DNA of 64,000 nucleotides, from NCBI GenBank assembly GCA_902793295.1, contig CADBDA010000008.1:1-64000 (forward strand), in the 5' to 3' direction. Source of the DNA: an uncultured Bacteroidota bacterium. GTDB taxonomy: Bacteria > Bacteroidota > Bacteroidia > Bacteroidales > P3. The notes under the pieces were generated by a model that worked only from the letters and a program-made list of their open reading frames with translations, searched no databases and was not told the DNA's origin. Positions within the stretch are counted from its first letter, which is position 1, and each line of letters begins with the position of its first letter. This document shows positions 8,318 to 16,267 of this stretch, one piece after another. Both the position numbers and the translations under genes were made by a program.

Positions 8318-9151
8318 TCAATCGTAGAACCTGATGCGGCAGGGGCTGGTGGGTCGCAAGCCCAGCAGCTGGAATGCCGAACCACCATTCACGGCCAGCT
8401 GCAGATAGCCCGACTTCGAGACAATCAGCAGCAGGTTGCCCATACGCACATCGTTGTAATGGGTGCTGAGGGTACGCACCATATCGGTGCCGATACGGTT
8501 GCCCAGTTCCGCCGTGAAACGGCGTCCGGAGCGGGCCCGCTCAAAGTCGTCGTAACGCAGGTTGAGCAGGGCATTGCCATACTTGTCGATGGCGGTGACC
8601 ACCACATTGATCACGTCCGTGTCTATCGGCGGCATGGGCGACCGCACCAACTTGAAGTCGTCTATCGGCGTGCCCAGCTGGGCCGGTGACTCGCCGGCGG
8701 CCAACCGGCAGGCGATATCGCAAAAAAGGTCATGAGCCAAAAAGCTGTAGGAGTCCAACCCCGAGGGCACGGCCAACCGCACTACCTGATCGGGAATTTG
8801 TTCCAACGCCCACGACAGCGGACGCAGCTCGCTGCAAATCAAGAAGTGACCCCGGTATTGCGCCAATATCGGTTCCGGAACGAAGTGCTGATGACCATCG
8901 CCCTGCGATGCCATATCGCGTTTCAACGGTTCCGACCCGACATCAATGATGTGGATGGTCCCTTCGGGAAAAGACAGACACCCCATGCGGACCATCAGCA
9001 TCAGCGTCGCCATGTCGTTCCACGACTGCTCGTGGCTCAGGTCGTGGATTTTCACTTGCGGCATCAACAAACAGAGTTTTCCCTTCACACATGCGGCGTA
9101 GTAATCGTGTGTCCCCCAATCGGACGTAAGCGTAACTATCGGTGCTTCCAT
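8318..9151 (-). CDS. S-adenosyl-L-methionine hydrolase (DUF62 / SAM-dependent chlorinase-fluorinase fold)
   Basis: 277 residues. Opens IVTLTSDWGTHDYYAACVKG, the family signature (usually LTTDFG..D.YV..MKG) that binds the SAM ribose through Asp. DLSHEQ follows near residue 37, and later come YDSYSFLAHDLF-like and VTAIDKYGNALLNL segments. Members without the fluorinase loop hydrolyse SAM to adenosine and methionine with a hydroxide. The fluorinase-specific insertion is not seen, so hydrolase activity is favoured. Trp replaces the usual Phe/Tyr after SD. The gene has its own promoter at 9226-9259 and faces the DUF3078 terminator. Confidence 0.85.
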   Translation of the reverse strand: MEAPIVTLTSDWGTHDYYAACVKGKLCLLMPQVKIHDLSHEQSWNDMATLMLMVRMGCLSFPEGTIHIIDVGSEPLKRDMASQGDGHQHFVPEPILAQYRGHFLICSELRPLSWALEQIPDQVVRLAVPSGLDSYSFLAHDLFCDIACRLAAGESPAQLGTPIDDFKLVRSPMPPIDTDVINVVVTAIDKYGNALLNLRYDDFERARSGRRFTAELGNRIGTDMVRTLSTHYNDVRMGNLLLIVSKSGYLQLAVNGGSAFQLLGLRPTSPCRIRFYD

Positions 9152-9225
9152 AATGGCTCAAATGTATTTTTAACCAACTGCAAACCAACAGACAAAGCAA
9201 GTCGCATAGGCATGCAATTGTCCGA

Positions 9226-9259
9226 CAAAAATACAGAATTTCAACGGCACAACCAAATT
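9226..9259 (-). promoter_or_regulatory. Promoter of the SAM hydrolase gene
   Basis: On the minus strand, TTTG (9256-9259), a 22-base spacer and TATTTTTG (9226-9233), 75 bases upstream of the ATG. Both boxes are exact matches to the Bacteroidota consensus. Confidence 0.65.
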
Positions 9260-9310
9260 TTTTGTCACCGACAGTCCTCTTTTGTCTCCACCCACCCCAG
9301 CCGTCACCAC

Positions 9311-9365
9311 TCCTAACAGGGTCCTAACAGGGTCTCACCAGGGTCCTACCAGAGTCCCAACAAAG
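9311..9365. repeat. Five-copy 11-bp tandem repeat in the intergenic region
   Basis: Five head-to-tail units of 11 bases: TCCTAACAGGG twice (identical), then TCTCACCAGGG, TCCTACCAGAG and TCCCAACAAAG, with a partial sixth. Divergence increases from left to right. It lies in the 390-base gap between the divergent SAM hydrolase and sufC genes, upstream of the sufC promoter. Confidence 0.85.
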
Positions 9366-9383
9366 TCCCTGCTTTCGCATATT

Positions 9384-9418
9384 GCCGCTTTTGAAGCCTG
9401 CAAAGCGGCCGCTTTTTT
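9384..9418 (+). terminator. Terminator-like hairpin upstream of sufC
   Basis: GCCGCTTT (9384-9391) pairs perfectly with AAAGCGGC (9402-9409) around a 10-base loop and is followed by six T residues (9413-9418). A competing loop-free palindrome, AAAGCGGCCGCTTT, lies at 9402-9415. No plus-strand gene precedes it after the 8250 terminator. Confidence 0.45.
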
Positions 9419-9470
9419 CCGAAAAAAAAGGGCCTGCAAAACCTCCCCGACACAATTCAAAAAAAAATAA

Positions 9471-9478
9471 TATCTTTG
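9471..9478 (+). promoter_or_regulatory. -7 promoter element of the suf unit
   Basis: TATCTTTG, an exact TAnnTTTG match, 63 bases upstream of the sufC ATG. An A-rich tract precedes it and no TTTG is found at -33. Confidence 0.6.
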
Positions 9479-9541
9479 CTTGTTCGTGCGCGACCCGCAC
9501 AAACTATCTATCTAACGAATAATCAGAAATATATATAATTT

Positions 9542-10300
9542 ATGTCATTACTTTCCATACGCAATTTGCACGCCTCTATCGGCGACCGCGAGATATTGAA
9601 AGGCGTAAACCTTGAAATCAACAAAGGCGAAGTGCACGCCATTATGGGACCCAACGGCAACGGCAAGAGCACCCTGGCCGGCATCATCGCCGGCAACCCC
9701 AAATACACCGTAACGGAAGGCGAAGTCATCTACAACGGCAAGAACATCCTTGACCTGCCGGTCGACGTGCGCGCCTCCGAAGGCATCTTCCTCGGATTCC
9801 AATACCCTGTGGAGATTCCCGGCGTGACCATCACCAACTTCATGCGCACCGCCGTCAACGAGCAACGCAAGTACCGCGGATTGGACCCCCTGAGCGGCAG
9901 CGAATTCCTCAAGCTGATGGAAGAAAAAAAGAAGGTGGTGGAAATGACCACCAACCTGGCCAACCGCTCGGTCAATGAAGGCTTCAGCGGTGGCGAGAAG
10001 AAGAAAAACGAGATCTTCCAGATGGCCATGCTCGACCCCACGCTGGCCATCCTCGACGAGACCGACTCCGGCCTGGACATCGACGCGCTGCGCATCGTGG
10101 CCAGCGGCGTCAACCAACTGCGCTCGCCCCAAAATGCCACCGTGGTCATCACCCACTATCAACGACTGCTCGACTATATCGTGCCCGACTACGTGCATGT
10201 GCTCTTCGAGGGCCGCATCGTGAAAACCGGCCCCAAGGAATTGGCTATGGAACTGGAAGAGAAAGGTTACGAGTGGATTAAAAAGGAGCTGGAACAATGA
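9542..10300 (+). CDS. sufC: Fe-S cluster assembly ATPase SufC
   Basis: 252 residues, an ABC-type ATPase. Walker A GPNGNGKST near residue 37, the SufC-type signature SGGEKKKNEI near 157, Walker B LAILDETDSGLDID near 176, and the H-loop VVITHYQRLLDYI. SufC drives conformational change in the SufBCD scaffold that builds iron-sulphur clusters in the cytosol. The start is the first ATG after a consensus promoter. The stop overlaps the sufD start in an ATGA, so the two are probably translationally coupled. No sufB, sufS or sufE is adjacent. Confidence 0.95.
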   Translation: MSLLSIRNLHASIGDREILKGVNLEINKGEVHAIMGPNGNGKSTLAGIIAGNPKYTVTEGEVIYNGKNILDLPVDVRASEGIFLGFQYPVEIPGVTITNFMRTAVNEQRKYRGLDPLSGSEFLKLMEEKKKVVEMTTNLANRSVNEGFSGGEKKKNEIFQMAMLDPTLAILDETDSGLDIDALRIVASGVNQLRSPQNATVVITHYQRLLDYIVPDYVHVLFEGRIVKTGPKELAMELEEKGYEWIKKELEQ

Positions 10301-11226
10301 TTAGAAAAGACATTCTGCCCGACATTTGGGGTGACAGCTGGCACGTCGACGTGCCGCGCCAGGAACTGACCGTCGACCGCGGCCAACGGCAGGAGCTGGT
10401 GCTCTGCAATCCTGCCGACGCTCCCATGTTCATGCTCCACGAAAAAGAGGGTTACCACATCGCCCCCGACATGCCCAACACCGCCATCACCGTCGCCGAC
10501 GACGCACAACTGACCCTCTACCGTCTGCAGGCCATGAACACCCCCGACCGCCAAATCACCGACCTGTCCATCGCCATGGGCCGCAACGCCTCTGTGACGC
10601 TATGCACAATCACCTTGGGCGGCAACCACGTGCGCAACAACATCGTGGTGCGCATGCAAGGCGAAGGCGGCTCGCTGAACGCATCGGGTCTTTACCTGAT
10701 GGACCGCGAACAGGAATGCGACAACTACATTTTCGTGGAACACGCACGCCCACATTGCCACAGCCACGAACTCTACAAAGGCATCCTCGACGATTCCGCC
10801 CGCGCACGCTTCAACGGCCATGTGCTGGTGCAGGATGGCGCCGTCAAAACCGAGGCCTACCAAACCAACCGCAACATCCTGCTGACCGACAAGGCGCATG
10901 TCGACACCCGCCCCTTCTTGGAGATTTACAACGACGACGTGAAATGTTCCCACGGCAGCACTATCGGCCAACTGGACGAACAGGCGCTGTTCTACCTCAT
11001 GACCCGCGGCATCAGCAAAAAAACTGCCGTCACCATGCTCAGCTACGCCTTCTGCGACGAGGTCATCAGCAGCATCAACATCCCCTCGCTCCACGACGCT
11101 GTAGGCGATATGGTGAAAAAACGCCTTCACGGCGAACTCACCCCCTGCTCCGACTGCGCGCTGCACTGCACCAACCCCTGCAACGGTCCTGACGCCAACT
11201 TCAAGATAGACATCTCCAAACTGTAA
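10297..11226 (+). CDS. sufD: SufD-like Fe-S cluster scaffold protein with a C-terminal cysteine cluster
   Basis: 309 residues of the SufB/SufD beta-helix family. Recognisable core: SLNASGLYLMDREQECDNYIFVEHARPHCHSHELYKGIL, then AVKTEAYQTNRNILLTDKAHVDTRPFLEIYNDDVKCSHGSTIGQLDEQALFYLMTRGI, the diagnostic SufD/SufB C-terminal helical entry. It is well short of the roughly 420-450 residues usual for SufD, lacking most of the N-terminal helical domain. The last 30 residues carry Cys284, Cys287, Cys291 and Cys295 (C-x2-C-x3-C-x3-C), unusual for SufD. It could instead be the single SufB-like scaffold of a minimal two-gene suf system. It begins inside the sufC stop codon. Confidence 0.85.
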   Translation: MIRKDILPDIWGDSWHVDVPRQELTVDRGQRQELVLCNPADAPMFMLHEKEGYHIAPDMPNTAITVADDAQLTLYRLQAMNTPDRQITDLSIAMGRNASVTLCTITLGGNHVRNNIVVRMQGEGGSLNASGLYLMDREQECDNYIFVEHARPHCHSHELYKGILDDSARARFNGHVLVQDGAVKTEAYQTNRNILLTDKAHVDTRPFLEIYNDDVKCSHGSTIGQLDEQALFYLMTRGISKKTAVTMLSYAFCDEVISSINIPSLHDAVGDMVKKRLHGELTPCSDCALHCTNPCNGPDANFKIDISKL

Positions 11227-11240
11227 GCCCCTTTCCGCCC

Positions 11241-13121
11241 ATGCGACTCCTCTCCCTTCTGCTGATGCTCGTCCTCACACCCCTCGTGGTATGGGCCCAG
11301 GACGACAACTGCCATCCGCACTTCAAAGGGAGCGACAAGACCGACTTCGAAAAGGGCGTGGAGGCCTTCAACAGCCGACGCTACCAGAGCTGCATCACAC
11401 TGATGCGCAAAGTGTCCAACCACAACCGCACCGCCGCCGACCCTTACTTCTACCTGGGTGCGGCATCGGTCAGAGCGGGCGAACGACCTGCCACCATCCG
11501 CTCTTACTTCACCAAACTCTTCAAATACTGCCCCGACTACCCCAACGCACTGGCTTACTACTACATGGGCGTGGTGCTTTACAGCTACAAGCAGTACGAC
11601 GAGGCCGTCGTCCAACTGAACCGCTACTTCGACATGGCCAACCAACAGCCCAACCCAACCTACGATGCGGTGTATGAAGAGGCGTCGACCTACCTCTACT
11701 GGTCCGAATTTCTGGCCGAAGCGCAACAGAACCAGGCGCCGTTCTTCCCCGTCGTGTTGCGCGGAGCCTCGTCGAGTAGCGACGAATACATGCCATACAT
11801 CAGCCCCGACGGCAGCGAGATTTACTACCTGCGTAGCGTCCGGGCGACACACAAGCGCAGCTTCTACGACCAAACCCTGGACGACCACGTCCTGCGCATG
11901 TACTACAGCCGCTGGAAAGACACCGCCTACACCCACGGCACTATGCTCCCCTACCCCTTCAACGCAGGCAACGAGGAGGGCAGCGTGACCCTCACCGCCG
12001 ACGGCAACCTGCTCTACTACTCCGTCATGCAGCACGACAAGGGCTACGACAACTGCGACATCTACTGCTGCCGACGCATAAGCGGCGTGTGGCAGGAACT
12101 GGAGAACGCCGGCCGCAACATCAACGGAGAACGCACCTGGGAGTCGCAACCTAGCATCACCCCCGACGGACAATACCTCTTCTTCGCCTCCAACCGCAGC
12201 GGCGGTCAAGGGGGCACCGACATCTGGTACTGCCGCCGTCTGCCCAATGGCGACTGGAGCCGCGCCGAAAATATGGGTCCTGCCGTCAACACGGCCGGCA
12301 ACGAAAAGTGCCCCTTCATCCATGCCGACGGCAAAACCCTCTACTTCGCCTCCAACGGCTGGCAAGGCTTCGGCGGCTACGACATGTATTTCATCGACAT
12401 CACCGACACCTACCTGCAGCGCCCCACCAATCTGGGGCTCCCGATAAACACCGAAAACGACGACATCTGCTTCGGTGTCACCACCGACGGCAAGCGGGGC
12501 TACTTCGCCAACAAATCGACCGAGTGGACAGGCATCGGAGGCACCGACATCTTCACCTTCGAACTCTACCCTGCCGCCCAACCCGAAGAAATGGCCGTTG
12601 TAAAAGGGCTGCCCCTGCGCGCCAAGAACGGACCTCCCGTCAAGGGCACCATCAGCGTGCTGCGTCAGAAGGCCGAAGCCGACCGCTACCTGCTCGACGA
12701 AAACGGAACGGTGGCGCTGGCACTCTCGGTCAGGGGCAACAATGTGGTGGTGGTGAATGTGGAAGGCTGCATGCCCCGCACCTTCGCCGGCAACGCCTCC
12801 CAACTGCGCCGCGACCTGAACGCCTCCGACCATGCGCCGCTACCGGCCGTGCTTCTCAACCGCTACCCGCTGCCGCTGCCAACCCATGGCGCCAACCGCT
12901 CCATCCTTCCCCTGACCGACAACGCCCACGCCATTCTCGACGCCTACGCCGACTACCTGCTCGAACATCCCAAGATGCACCTCCGCATCGAGGCCACCCG
13001 CATGGACGAGGCCAAAGCCATCTACGACTACCTGCTCTCGCGCCAGCTGCGCTCCGAACGGCTGGAATATAAGCCCAACCCCGCTCTGGCCACACCGCAA
13101 TTAGTCATCACACAAATGTAA
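11241..13121 (+). CDS. PorE-like periplasmic protein: TPR, PD40 beta-propeller and degenerate OmpA-like domain
   Basis: 626 residues with signal peptide MRLLSLLLMLVLTPLVVWAQ. Residues 25-160 hold tetratricopeptide-like helices (EKGVEAFNSRRYQSCI; FYLGAASVRAGE; YYMGVVLYSYKQYDEAV). Residues 170-450 hold WD40-like PD40 blades (YMPYISPDGSEIYYL; SQPSITPDGQYLFFASNRSGG; KCPFIHADGKTLYFASNGWQG). A short regulatory-like beta domain follows, and residues 565-620 match an OmpA-like fold (AILDAYADYLLEHPKMHLRIEA, DEAKAIYDYL, RSERLEY). The OmpA peptidoglycan-binding loop (HTD..G) is missing. The order matches PorE, a type IX secretion component anchored to peptidoglycan. It starts 14 bases after sufD, so it is probably in the same unit. 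Confidence 0.75.
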   Translation: MRLLSLLLMLVLTPLVVWAQDDNCHPHFKGSDKTDFEKGVEAFNSRRYQSCITLMRKVSNHNRTAADPYFYLGAASVRAGERPATIRSYFTKLFKYCPDYPNALAYYYMGVVLYSYKQYDEAVVQLNRYFDMANQQPNPTYDAVYEEASTYLYWSEFLAEAQQNQAPFFPVVLRGASSSSDEYMPYISPDGSEIYYLRSVRATHKRSFYDQTLDDHVLRMYYSRWKDTAYTHGTMLPYPFNAGNEEGSVTLTADGNLLYYSVMQHDKGYDNCDIYCCRRISGVWQELENAGRNINGERTWESQPSITPDGQYLFFASNRSGGQGGTDIWYCRRLPNGDWSRAENMGPAVNTAGNEKCPFIHADGKTLYFASNGWQGFGGYDMYFIDITDTYLQRPTNLGLPINTENDDICFGVTTDGKRGYFANKSTEWTGIGGTDIFTFELYPAAQPEEMAVVKGLPLRAKNGPPVKGTISVLRQKAEADRYLLDENGTVALALSVRGNNVVVVNVEGCMPRTFAGNASQLRRDLNASDHAPLPAVLLNRYPLPLPTHGANRSILPLTDNAHAILDAYADYLLEHPKMHLRIEATRMDEAKAIYDYLLSRQLRSERLEYKPNPALATPQLVITQM

Positions 13122-13130
13122 TCCACCGCC

Positions 13131-14996
13131 ATGACCACCAACGCACATCCCAATCCGCCAGCCCGACATGCCATCGTCCGCGTGTTCCGCTATCTGCGCT
13201 ACTACCCCAAAGAGATTGTGCTGAACATACTGTTCAACTTCCTGGCGGTCGTTTTCAACCTCTTTTCGTTCGTGCTCATCGTACCTGTCGTGGAGCTGTT
13301 CTTCGGCATGACCACGCCACCTGCCGTCGAACCGCAGCTCTCCTTCAGCCAGTCGGCAGTGACCGACTGGGCCATGTGGCACCTCTACAACATCAAGGAG
13401 TCGGTGGGTCTCTGGAACTGCCTTTTCATCTTCGCCGGAGGCTACCTGCTGGCTTCGCTGCTCTACAACCTGACCCGCTACCTTGGGCTCTTCTTCCTCA
13501 GCCCCATCCGCAACGGCGTGTTGCAACGTCTGCGAAACGACATCTACCACAAAATCACAATCCTCCCCATCTCGTTCTTCTCCGGCCGTCGCAAAGGCGA
13601 CCTCATCAGCCGCATGTCGGGCGACCTGGCCGACATCGAGTGGAGCGTGGTTAGCACCCTGCAATCGCTGGTCAAAGACCCCATCAACGTCATCCTCTTC
13701 GCCGCCACCCTGATATTCATCAGCCCCAAACTCTTCATCCTCTTCTTGGTGGTACTCCCTCCAGCGGTATTTCTCATCGGAAAAATCGGTAAAAGCCTCA
13801 AACGCAACGCCGTCAAAGGACAGGAGACCATGGGCACCATGATGTCGGTCTACAAGGAGACCCTCGACAACATGGAGGCGGTGAAGGCCTACCGTCAGGA
13901 GGCGCAACGCCAACGTACCTTTGAAACAGTCAACGCCGACTATAGCCGTCGCATGCTTCGCGTGGCACGCCGCCGCGAAGCGGGCAGCCCGCTGTCCGAA
14001 GTGCTGGGCACCATCGGATTGGGATTCATCCTGGTGCTGGGCGGCAACGCGGTGCTGGGCGGCGACATGCAGGCTTCGGTTTTCATCCTCTTTGTCATCA
14101 TCTTTGCCCGACTCATCCCTCCTGTCCAAGCCATCGTCAAGGCCTACAGCAGCCTTCAAAAAGGGAGCGCTTCGGCCGCCCGCATCTTCGAAATTCTTGA
14201 CGCCGACGAACGCATCGTCGAAAAAGCCGACGCCACAGTGCTCGACGACTTCCGCAACGAGATCCGCTTCCACGACGTCAGCTTCGCCTACGACGCCCCC
14301 GAGGGGACGCCCGTCACCGTGCTCAACCATGTCGACCTGACCATCCGCAAAGGAATGAAGGTGGCCATTGTGGGTCCTTCCGGCGCCGGCAAGACCACAC
14401 TGGCCGACCTGCTGCCCCGCTTCTACGACCCCACCGGCGGACACATCACCATCGACGGCATCGACTTGCGCGATTTGAACATCGACTCGCTGCGCCGCAA
14501 CGTCGGCGTTGTGTCGCAAAACTGCATCCTTTTCAACGACACCATCGCCAACAACATCACCTTCGGATTGCCCGCGGTGCCCGTCGAACAAATCCGCAAG
14601 GCTGCCCAACTGGCCAACGCAGACGGCTTCATTGCCCAAATGCCGCAAGGCTACGACACCCCTGTCGGCGACCGCGGCAGCGCCCTCAGCGGCGGCCAAC
14701 GGCAACGTATCAGCATTGCACGTGCCATCCTGCGCAATCCGCCCATCATGATTCTCGACGAGGCAACCTCCGCACTCGACGCCAACTCGCAGCAGGCCGT
14801 CCAAAATGCGCTCGACCAACTGATGGTCGGCCGCACCACCATCGTCATCGCACACAGGCTCTCCACCATCGAGAATGCCGATCTTATCGTCGTGTTGGAC
14901 CACGGCAACATCATTGAACAGGGAAACCACGCCCAACTTATGGCCCTCAACGGCACCTACGCCTCGCTGGTCAACATGCAGCGCTTCAAACAATAG
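13131..14996 (+). CDS. ABC exporter, fused permease and ATPase (MsbA/multidrug type)
   Basis: 621 residues. Residues 20-330 form a six-helix type 1 exporter membrane domain (LNILFNFLAVVFNLFSFVLIVPVV; LFILFLVVLPPAVFLIG; LGFILVLGGNAVLGG). Residues 360-610 form the nucleotide-binding domain with Walker A GPSGAGKTT, the Q-loop VVSQNCILF, the signature LSGGQRQRISIARA, Walker B PIMILDEATSALD and the H-loop IVIAHRLST. It functions as a dimer exporting lipid or drug-like substrates; the substrate cannot be read from the sequence. It follows the PorE-like gene by 9 bases and probably ends the suf-led unit. Confidence 0.9.
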   Translation: MTTNAHPNPPARHAIVRVFRYLRYYPKEIVLNILFNFLAVVFNLFSFVLIVPVVELFFGMTTPPAVEPQLSFSQSAVTDWAMWHLYNIKESVGLWNCLFIFAGGYLLASLLYNLTRYLGLFFLSPIRNGVLQRLRNDIYHKITILPISFFSGRRKGDLISRMSGDLADIEWSVVSTLQSLVKDPINVILFAATLIFISPKLFILFLVVLPPAVFLIGKIGKSLKRNAVKGQETMGTMMSVYKETLDNMEAVKAYRQEAQRQRTFETVNADYSRRMLRVARRREAGSPLSEVLGTIGLGFILVLGGNAVLGGDMQASVFILFVIIFARLIPPVQAIVKAYSSLQKGSASAARIFEILDADERIVEKADATVLDDFRNEIRFHDVSFAYDAPEGTPVTVLNHVDLTIRKGMKVAIVGPSGAGKTTLADLLPRFYDPTGGHITIDGIDLRDLNIDSLRRNVGVVSQNCILFNDTIANNITFGLPAVPVEQIRKAAQLANADGFIAQMPQGYDTPVGDRGSALSGGQRQRISIARAILRNPPIMILDEATSALDANSQQAVQNALDQLMVGRTTIVIAHRLSTIENADLIVVLDHGNIIEQGNHAQLMALNGTYASLVNMQRFKQ

Positions 14997-15211
14997 CAGC
15001 ACCCTACAGTCTTTCGACACACAAGCATTCATTCGGCTGGAAAAGCCTTCTCTCCTCATGATAATTCATGGTGTCATTTTCAGCATGTCGCTATCCCCGT
15101 TCCGTTTTTTAACCCTTTATAATGCACCTCAAACAAACTTTTTTAGCAAATCGCAACACATTGTATTCCAAGAAAGAAAACGAGGCAAACGTATCGATCG
15201 GAAAGAAAAAT

Positions 15212-15242
15212 TTTGCCATTTCGAAGAATCTTGGTACTTTTG
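15212..15242 (+). promoter_or_regulatory. Promoter of tRNA-Val
   Basis: TTTG (15212-15215), a 19-base spacer and TACTTTTG (15235-15242), 23 bases before the tRNA. Exact consensus in both boxes. Confidence 0.75.
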
Positions 15243-15265
15243 CACCCTCAAAAGACGAGAAATAA

Positions 15266-15343
15266 GGGAGTTTAGCTCAGCTGGTTCAGAGCACTTGCCT
15301 TACAAGCAAGGGGTCACTGGTTCGAATCCAGTAACTCCCACCA
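15266..15343 (+). tRNA. tRNA-Val (anticodon TAC)
   Basis: Acceptor stem GGGAGTT/AACTCCC, D-arm AGCTCAGCTGGTTCAGAGC, anticodon stem CTTGC/GCAAG with loop CTTACAA (anticodon TAC), and T-arm CTGG-TTCGAAT-CCAG. Discriminator A and the CCA end are encoded (15341-15343). Confidence 0.97.
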
Positions 15344-15371
15344 AAGGAGACTGATGGCAGTCTCCTTTTTT
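15343..15371 (+). terminator. Terminator of tRNA-Val
   Basis: AAAGGAGACT (15343-15352) pairs with AGTCTCCTTT (15359-15368) around a 6-base loop, then a T run. It starts on the last base of the encoded CCA. Confidence 0.85.
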
Positions 15372-15508
15372 GTCTTGTATGTCTTGACATCGCCCAGCAT
15401 TTTCACAAAAACAATTCGTTCTATAGGTCAAATTGCAGGATAAAATCCTCTGAAATGCCAATATTTATTGGTGGTTTCAAGAATCAAGATGCTTGAGACC
15501 AATTTTAA
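15372..15508. other. Gene-free stretch before the transposase remnant
   Basis: No coding frame can be supported. Two small inverted repeats are visible: CCAATA/TATTGG around 15457-15470, and a 9-base imperfect pair GGTTTCAAG/CTTGAGACC at about 15474-15501. These could be relics of an insertion-sequence end, but this is not proven. Confidence 0.4.
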
Positions 15509-15727
15509 CAAATAAAATCGCCAATAGGGCAGATTGTGATAGACGGGATGAAGAACCTCTTCAGCGAGTTCTCGGCATACAAGATCCCGATATGCCAGGA
15601 CCACATGATCCAGATTGTGAGACGACACCTCACCCTGCATCCCAGGCTGATTGCGGCCAGGAAACTGAAAGCCCTTGTGGACGGCATTGCGAATGAGGAC
15701 GGTGCCGTATTTGAAAGCAAGTACTAG
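15509..15727 (+). pseudogene. Transposase remnant (ISAon1-like DDE family fragment)
   Basis: A fragment of about 72 codons lies between an in-frame stop at 15506-15508 and a TAG at 15725. It reads GQIVIDGMKNLFSEF, IPICQDHMIQIVRRHLTLHP, RLIAARKLKALVDGI and GAVFESKY. This resembles the middle of transposases common in Bacteroidota (the D-G-.-.-G-L and P-.-.-C-Q-.-H-....-I-.-R-.-L-T-..P-.L-.A...L..LV pattern). Both ends are missing, no terminal repeats are confirmed, and Asp replaces the usual Phe before the histidine (CQDH). It is a dead mobile-element remnant just upstream of the sigma-factor locus. Confidence 0.6.
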
Positions 15728-15862
15728 CTTGAAAGTCTAAGTCCTCATCGAATCCAAGGGAGATATGAATGTCACGCGCATGACGATTGACTAATATAAA
15801 AGACGAAGACTATTCAAATGTGCACTATTGACTGTCACTGGATAGACAGCCCTGAAATTAAT
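15728..15862. other. Gene-free stretch after the transposase remnant
   Basis: No supported gene, hairpin terminator or promoter until the TTTG box at 15863. It may be further decayed mobile-element sequence. Confidence 0.4.
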
Positions 15863-15893
15863 TTTGTCAGTCTAATATTTATTTGTACTTTTG
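15863..15893 (+). promoter_or_regulatory. Promoter of the leader RNA / sigma-factor operon
   Basis: TTTG (15863-15866), exactly 19 bases, then TACTTTTG (15886-15893). The spacing is identical to that of the tRNA-Val promoter in this window. Predicted transcription start about 15898-15901. No other TAnnTTTG match is found between here and the sigma start codon at 16268. Confidence 0.75.
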
Positions 15894-15899
15894 CATCGT

Positions 15900-16214
15900 C
15901 GTTTCACCCGAAGCCGAAGCGGGGTAAAGAGGTGGGGTTTATGCCCTCTCATATACCCGCGAAAGCAGACAGTAACTGCGACAGGACATATTAAAGAGAC
16001 GTGTAACAGCGTTTATCTGCGGCTGTTTCGAACTTCGCAACTTCTAAACCTGATTCCGCAATAACGCAATGTTCTTCGTCCACTGGTTTGGCGTATAGTA
16101 TACTTCTATATACCAATATGCGTGGGCTTCGGCATTGCTTATTCTGAATCAAGGGCAATGCGAAGGCCTGAAACAGCGGGATAAGCAAAGTGGCAGATAC
16201 CCGCGCTTCTTTTT
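15900..16214 (+). ncRNA. Structured leader RNA or small RNA upstream of the sigma-factor gene
   Basis: About 315 bases begin at a consensus promoter and contain nested stems. GCGGGGTA (15919-15926) pairs with TACCCGC (15954-15960) and encloses AGAGG/CCTCT. AACAGC pairs with GCTGTT around 16005-16027. A long hairpin joins 16124-16138 to 16155-16169 (14 pairs with a bulge). GCGGG (16176-16180) pairs with CCCGC (16200-16204), followed by TTCTTTTT. No sense-strand gene fits this stretch. Two readings are possible: an independent RNA ending at the last hairpin, or a cis-acting leader whose last hairpin is an attenuator for the sigma operon 54 bases further on. I cannot assign it to a named RNA family. 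Confidence 0.5.
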
Positions 16215-16267
16215 GTATAAACATAATGCCTTTCGGGTATCAGGCGAAACGATTCTGGCTGAGCCCA

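Noticed and set aside
11127..12833. Long minus-strand frame of 568 codons opposite the PorE-like gene
   Set aside because: A shadow frame: the plus strand encodes a recognised protein with signal peptide and repeats, and the GC-rich codon bias opens antisense frames.
13101..15059. 652-codon minus-strand frame opposite the ABC exporter
   Set aside because: The plus-strand frame has every ABC motif; the antisense frame has no recognisable family and spans the whole gene.
15991..16224. 77-codon minus-strand reading frame inside the leader RNA
   Set aside because: No minus-strand promoter, and it overlaps base-paired stems of a plus-strand RNA that has its own consensus promoter. Amino-acid content is explained by the structured RNA. 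Kept only as a search target.
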